The notes beneath the pieces were generated by a model, which saw nothing but the letters and a program-made list of their open reading frames with translations, was not told the origin of the DNA and searched no databases. From Helicobacter_F equorum (GTDB taxonomy: Bacteria > Campylobacterota > Campylobacteria > Campylobacterales > Helicobacteraceae), in the NCBI RefSeq assembly GCF_042649585.1, contig NZ_JBHRZM010000006.1, forward strand, positions 1 to 64,000: DNA of 64,000 nt. Reading direction: 5' to 3'. Shown here piece after piece: positions 59,576 through 64,000 of this stretch. The translations under genes and the position numbers were made by a program. Each line of letters opens with the position of its first letter. The first letter of the stretch is position 1.

Positions 59576-62428
59576 ATGAGTAACGTGAGTAACGATAGCA
59601 AAAACTTTATCCACATTCAAGGAGCTAGAGAAAATAATCTCAAAAATATTCATCTTGATGTCCCAAAAAATCAACTTGTTGTTTTCACAGGTTTGAGCGG
59701 TAGTGGTAAATCTACCCTCGCCTTTGACACACTCTATGCAGAAGGACAAAGACGCTATATAGAATCTCTCTCAAGTTATGCGCGACAATTTCTTGATAAG
59801 GTGGGAAAACCAAATGTTGATAAAATTGAAGGACTAACCCCAGCTATTGCTATCGATCAAAAAACTACGTCAAAAAATCCACGATCCACGGTTGGAACAA
59901 TCACAGAAATTTATGATTATCTACGCCTTTTATATGCACGCGTGGGAAAACAACACTGCCATTTATGTGGTGAACCAATCTCGCATATGAGTCAAACTGA
60001 TATTATCGCGCAAGTCTTGCAGTTACCAGAAAACACACAGCTTACAATCCTTGCTCCTATTATCAAGGAAAAAAAAGGAAGCTTTGCTGACAAGATAGAA
60101 TCTTTACGACAAAAAGGCTATGTCCGCGCACAGATTGATGGCGTTATGGTGCGTTTAGATGAAGATATCGAACTTGCCAAACACAAAAAACATACTATAA
60201 AAGTTGTTATCGATCGTGCAAAATTAGAAGAAAAAAATCACACGCGTATCGCACAAGCCCTAGAAAGAGCACTTAAAGAATCCTATGGTGAAGTTGAAAT
60301 AGAACAGCTCATTGATGAAAAAATCCACCATATTCACTACAGCGAACATTTTGCGTGTTTTAAATGCAAGGTAAGCTTTGAAGAACTTGAACCGCTAAGT
60401 TTTAGCTTTAACTCTCCTAAGGGTGCTTGTCCAGAGTGCTTAGGGCTAGGCGTAAAATATACTATTGATCTAAAAAAAATCCTTGATAAATCCCAACCAC
60501 TCAAAAAAGGCGGTATAAAAGCAATCTTTGGTTACAATCGTAGTTACTATGCCGAACTTTTTCACGGATTTTGTCAAGCACAAAAGATTGATCCTAATCA
60601 AAGTTTTGAGGAGTTAGATTCACAAGCGCAAAATTATATCCTCTATGGTTGTCCAACGCCTGTTAGTTTCATATGGAAAAATAGTAAGCTAGAGCGTCCA
60701 TGGAAAGGCATTGTCCAAATTGCCTATGATATGTTTAAAGATGAACGAGAGCTTGCGGATTATACGACTGAAAAAGTGTGTCTAGCATGCAAAGGACATC
60801 GTCTCAACGCTCCATCTTTACATGTAAGGGTTGCGGGATTAGGAATAGGTGATATTATTGATTTACCTATAGAGCAAAGTTATGCATTCTTTAATACACC
60901 TGCAAATTTCACCTATTTAAATGCCCAGCAACAACTCATCGCCGCACCTATCCTCAAAGAAATTCTTGAACGCTTATATTTTCTTGATGATGTAGGGCTT
61001 GGCTATTTAAGCTTAGGGCGTGATGCACGCACAATAAGCGGGGGAGAATCCCAACGCATACGCATAGCAAGTCAAATTGGTAGTGGGCTTACAGGCGTGA
61101 TGTATGTCCTTGATGAGCCAAGTATTGGTTTGCATGAACGCGACACGCTACGCCTTATTAAGACATTGCGATCTTTGCAAGAAAAAGGCAATAGTGTAAT
61201 AGTCGTAGAGCATGATAAGGAAACAATTTTACATGCAGATTTTATTGTGGATATAGGTCCAGGTGCGGGAGTGCAAGGTGGGGAAGTTGTCTTTAGTGGC
61301 GATAAAAATGCATTACTCAAAGCCACAAGCCTCACTGCTCGCTACCTCAATAACGACATTTGCATTGATCATCGCCACAACAGAATCCAAGAAAAATGGC
61401 TTGAAATCAAAAATGTAAATATTAATAATATCAAAAATTTAAGCCTCAAAATTCCACTTGCAAACTTCGTATGCGTAACAGGTGTAAGTGGCAGTGGCAA
61501 AAGCTCTCTTATCCTCCAAACACTTCTACCAACGGCTCAAGAAATCCTCAATAATGCCAAAAAGATTCACAAATGCGATGGAGTGGAAATACAAGGATTA
61601 GATCAACTTGATAAAGTCATATACCTTGATCAAACACCTATAGGACGCACACCAAGAAGCAATCCCGCGACATACACAGGCGTTATGGATCATATCCGCA
61701 CACTCTTTAGCGAAGTCAAAGAATCTAAATTGCGTGGCTATAATGTGGGACGCTTTAGCTTTAATGTCAAGGGAGGGCGTTGTGAGAAATGCCAAGGGGA
61801 AGGGGAAATCAAAATTGAAATGCACTTTTTGCCTGATGTTATGGTCAAGTGTGATGCCTGTAATGGTAAAAAATATAACCCCCAAACGCTTGAAATTACA
61901 TATAAAGACAAAAATATCGCTGATGTATTGGCGATGAATGTCGATGAGGCACTAGAATTTTTTGCCAAAATCCCAAAAATTGCCTCCCAACTCGCCACCC
62001 TAAAAGCCGTGGGACTAGGTTATATCACATTGGGGCAAAATGCACTCACCCTAAGTGGTGGGGAAGCTCAACGCGTCAAACTCGCCAAAGAACTTAGTCG
62101 CAAAGACACAGGCAAAACGCTCTATATCCTTGATGAACCAACTACAGGATTACATTTTGCCGATGTCGATCGATTAACAAAGGTTTTACACCATTTTGTA
62201 GAGCTTGGCAATAGCGTTATTGTGATTGAACACAACCTAGATCTCATCAAAAATGCAGACTATATTATCGACATAGGACCAGAAGGTGGCGATAAAGGTG
62301 GAAAAATCGTGGATTATGGGACACCAAAAGCCATTGCAAAAAATCACAAAAAAAGCGGAAGCTATACAGGTAAATTTTTAGAATCTCAATTGCATATCCT
62401 AGATACACATAACGCGCAAAAACACTAA
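59576..62428 (+). CDS. uvrA: Excinuclease ABC subunit A
   Basis: This 950-residue protein of normal length has two ABC ATPase halves (Walker A GLSGSGKSTLAFDTLYAEG and GVSGSGKSSLIL; signatures ISGGESQRIRIA and LSGGEAQRVKLA). Zinc modules are CHLCGEP...CFKCK, CPECLG...CLACKG, and CEKCQGEG...CDACNG. It is the damage sensor of nucleotide excision repair with UvrB. SD AGGA and its own promoter precede it. Confidence 0.97.
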   Translation: MSNVSNDSKNFIHIQGARENNLKNIHLDVPKNQLVVFTGLSGSGKSTLAFDTLYAEGQRRYIESLSSYARQFLDKVGKPNVDKIEGLTPAIAIDQKTTSKNPRSTVGTITEIYDYLRLLYARVGKQHCHLCGEPISHMSQTDIIAQVLQLPENTQLTILAPIIKEKKGSFADKIESLRQKGYVRAQIDGVMVRLDEDIELAKHKKHTIKVVIDRAKLEEKNHTRIAQALERALKESYGEVEIEQLIDEKIHHIHYSEHFACFKCKVSFEELEPLSFSFNSPKGACPECLGLGVKYTIDLKKILDKSQPLKKGGIKAIFGYNRSYYAELFHGFCQAQKIDPNQSFEELDSQAQNYILYGCPTPVSFIWKNSKLERPWKGIVQIAYDMFKDERELADYTTEKVCLACKGHRLNAPSLHVRVAGLGIGDIIDLPIEQSYAFFNTPANFTYLNAQQQLIAAPILKEILERLYFLDDVGLGYLSLGRDARTISGGESQRIRIASQIGSGLTGVMYVLDEPSIGLHERDTLRLIKTLRSLQEKGNSVIVVEHDKETILHADFIVDIGPGAGVQGGEVVFSGDKNALLKATSLTARYLNNDICIDHRHNRIQEKWLEIKNVNINNIKNLSLKIPLANFVCVTGVSGSGKSSLILQTLLPTAQEILNNAKKIHKCDGVEIQGLDQLDKVIYLDQTPIGRTPRSNPATYTGVMDHIRTLFSEVKESKLRGYNVGRFSFNVKGGRCEKCQGEGEIKIEMHFLPDVMVKCDACNGKKYNPQTLEITYKDKNIADVLAMNVDEALEFFAKIPKIASQLATLKAVGLGYITLGQNALTLSGGEAQRVKLAKELSRKDTGKTLYILDEPTTGLHFADVDRLTKVLHHFVELGNSVIVIEHNLDLIKNADYIIDIGPEGGDKGGKIVDYGTPKAIAKNHKKSGSYTGKFLESQLHILDTHNAQKH

Positions 62429-62450
62429 ACTATCCATAGATATAGGGAGT

Positions 62451-63551
62451 TTAAGCATTTTTTAGGGTTTCTAAGAAAATCGTGGCATAGCTCCCTTTTG
62501 GCAATGTAAAACAAAGCTCAAACTGCGCCACCTCAGGCTTATATGTATAGCTTATATCCTGTGCCCATACCCACGCATATCGCCTACTTCCAGCCTCCTG
62601 TAGTCGCGAATCTACAAATGATTGCTCAATTTCTAAAGCCATTCCTTGTGAGGCAAAAAGCTTCTTGCCATATAGCGCACCGCTTGGAGCGATTTGTCTT
62701 GCACAAAAACGCTCACTCTCACACATCACATCATCAATAACAAATGTCCTGCCATAAGGATAATGCAAAGCCACATCACCGGGCAATAATTTAAAAAACT
62801 GCGTCTGATCTTTTAGTATATGCAACATTTCTTTATTGTGCAACACAGAATCTAACACGCCATAACTATGCATATTACCCACAAGCTCCTTAAGTGTGTA
62901 AGATTCTATAATTGCATTAAGACGCATACGCTCTATAAGCCACAGATTAAATAAATGACTTTGATACGCCGAAATCAAAAAACGCGTAATTTTTTTGTTG
63001 CGCACATTACGCAAATTTTCAAGGATTTTTTCGCCTTCTTGATAATTATCCCCATCCCTACCAAAACGCTGATCACCAAAATAATTTGCAAAACCGCTGT
63101 GTTTGAGAATCTCAAGTGCGTTTATAGCCTTTTGTGCCTCAATGGGAGTAATCTTTTTTAGCCTCATAAAAAAACTATTGCCCTTGAGATGACCCACTCG
63201 CAATTTATTGGTGTGTGCCCTGCACTCTAACACCTTTAGCCCACGCTCTTGAAGTACTGGACTATGAAGTTTATATTCACAACTCCGAGGAATTGAGATA
63301 TACTGATATGTCGTAGCGTGTTTGTCTTTTAGCCCAGCATACCCAATCTGTGCGGACTTAATCCCCAAAACATTACTTAAAATCTCCACCATTTCAAATG
63401 TGCTTAGTCCTTTTTTGCGCACAAGTACCAAGACATGTTCCCCTACACCACTCGCCTCATACAATGGAATCTCGCGCACAACAAAATCCCTAATACTTGT
63501 ATGAAAATAAAAATCAATAGGTGCATGAGAAAGATGAAAAAGTTTTCGCAT
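62451..63551 (-). CDS. truD: tRNA pseudouridine(13) synthase TruD
   Basis: This 366-residue protein has the TruD catalytic motif YAGLKDKHATTYQ (Asp76 as nucleophile), NYFGDQRFGRDGDNYQEGE, ISAYQSHLFNLWL and DVALHYPYG. It isomerises U13 in tRNA-Glu. It lies convergent with uvrA (22-base gap). Confidence 0.95.
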   Translation of the reverse strand: MRKLFHLSHAPIDFYFHTSIRDFVVREIPLYEASGVGEHVLVLVRKKGLSTFEMVEILSNVLGIKSAQIGYAGLKDKHATTYQYISIPRSCEYKLHSPVLQERGLKVLECRAHTNKLRVGHLKGNSFFMRLKKITPIEAQKAINALEILKHSGFANYFGDQRFGRDGDNYQEGEKILENLRNVRNKKITRFLISAYQSHLFNLWLIERMRLNAIIESYTLKELVGNMHSYGVLDSVLHNKEMLHILKDQTQFFKLLPGDVALHYPYGRTFVIDDVMCESERFCARQIAPSGALYGKKLFASQGMALEIEQSFVDSRLQEAGSRRYAWVWAQDISYTYKPEVAQFELCFTLPKGSYATIFLETLKNA

Positions 63552-63585
63552 ATAACGACCTTAGAAAATTTAAAGTTTTTTAGAA

Positions 63586-63591
63586 TATAAT
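63586..63591 (+). promoter_or_regulatory. -10 box of the Na/Pi cotransporter-like gene
   Basis: TAGAATATAATAC has a perfect TATAAT, 43 bases before the ATG at 63635. Confidence 0.55.
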
Positions 63592-63634
63592 ACAAAAGCT
63601 TTCGTAAAATCTGTGTAAAACCCTAAGGAAATCT

Positions 63635-64000
63635 ATGCAAACACTTAAAAAACTCTGGCTACCTCTTGTATGTATCATTGCTATTTATTTGATGAGTGTC
63701 GATCCCTCTTTGACAGAAATTTTTGCAGGGATTGGGGTGTTTTTGTTTGGTATGATTTTTTTGGAAAATGGCTTTAAAGGCTTTAGTGGTGGAATTTTAG
63801 AAAATATTCTTACCAAATGGACTAATAGCAAGATAAAAGCCCTACTTTTTGGGATTGTTACAACAATCCTTATGCAAAGCTCCACACTTGTTACAATCAT
63901 TTCTATTTCATTTTTGTCTGCTGGATTAATCAGTCTTGCTCAAGCTATTGGCATTGTCTTTGGGGCAAATCTAGGCACGACCACAGGTGGCTGGATCATT
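63635..64000 (+). CDS. Na/Pi-cotransporter family protein (5' part, cut by window edge)
   Basis: The ATG at 63635 (TAAGGA five bases before it) opens 122 codons to the window end. It shows membrane helices and the PF02690 repeat signatures FAGIGVFLFGMIFLENGFKG and the TILMQSSTLVTIISISFLSAG / FGANLGTTTGGWI pattern (QSS and GANxGTT motifs). It probably imports phosphate with sodium, or a related anion. The C-terminal PhoU-like part, if any, is not visible. Confidence 0.88.
   Translation, partial: MQTLKKLWLPLVCIIAIYLMSVDPSLTEIFAGIGVFLFGMIFLENGFKGFSGGILENILTKWTNSKIKALLFGIVTTILMQSSTLVTIISISFLSAGLISLAQAIGIVFGANLGTTTGGWII

Noticed and set aside
1..64000. CRISPR arrays, tRNA or rRNA genes, IS elements, prophage
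   Set aside because: No regularly spaced repeats, cloverleaf sequence, transposase, integrase or phage structural gene was seen on either strand.

Overview
The window looks like a chromosome segment from a non-pylori, probably enterohepatic, Helicobacter. DNA is AT-rich. Diagnostic genes include the DnaA-binding protein HobA next to lysC and a short holB, the FlgI / rod-binding FlgJ-like / FlgS cluster, a DUF1104-like secreted protein, FolP with a long N-terminal extension, and a respiratory formate dehydrogenase set of the Campylobacter/Helicobacter type. About 53 protein genes were assigned. No tRNA, rRNA, IS element, prophage or CRISPR array was seen.

Layout. 1-1435: start of a chemoreceptor, cut by the window edge. 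1.5-7.2 kb (minus): surface-glycan genes: a UDP-glucuronate decarboxylase-like epimerase, a polytopic membrane protein, a UGM-like FAD protein, GtrA, and a UDP-glucose 4-epimerase (galE) interrupted by an 11-G tract that leaves it out of frame. 7.2-13.1 kb (minus): lysC-hobA-holB-folP-(unknown)-xseA, a compact operon with stop/start overlaps. 13.3-19.2 kb (plus): flgI-flgJ-flgS behind a sigma54-like promoter, then a secreted protein, an OmpR-type two-component pair and mnmD. 19.3-24.4 kb: corA, a TerC protein, endonuclease I, sodB, an SDR, queF and a group III truncated haemoglobin.

24.4-30.3 kb is the most accessory-looking part. It has a gene-poor interval holding a candidate small RNA with C/U-rich hairpin loops, then a Type IIG restriction-modification gene with a pentapeptide-repeat membrane protein placed one base after it. 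30.3-38.0 kb: aguA, tsaD (plus), and a minus-strand run typA-nitroreductase-nrdA-tsaC-S4 protein. 38.2-42.9 kb: a complete tripartite MacAB-type efflux operon, convergent with arsB. 42.9-48.0 kb (minus): hypD, a superfamily I helicase, hypE and arsB. 48.2-51.2 kb: an orphan ATP-grasp enzyme, cysK and a DUF815 ATPase. 51.4-59.5 kb: the formate dehydrogenase locus (ferredoxin, TorD-like chaperone, small Tat protein, selenocysteine-containing FdhA, FdhB, FdhC, FdhD). 59.6-64.0 kb: uvrA, truD and the start of a Na/Pi-cotransporter family gene.

Functional links. Formate oxidation (fdh) and hydrogenase maturation (hypD/hypE) indicate electron-donor respiration. tsaC and tsaD sit close together for tRNA t6A synthesis, with queF, mnmD and truD adding tRNA modification. 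The poly-G galE and the C/U-loop RNA candidate are the strongest leads for switching of surface structure. The restriction enzyme plus membrane protein is the strongest lead for an undescribed defence-type pair. The heptamer AGATTCT/AGAATCT is strikingly frequent throughout.
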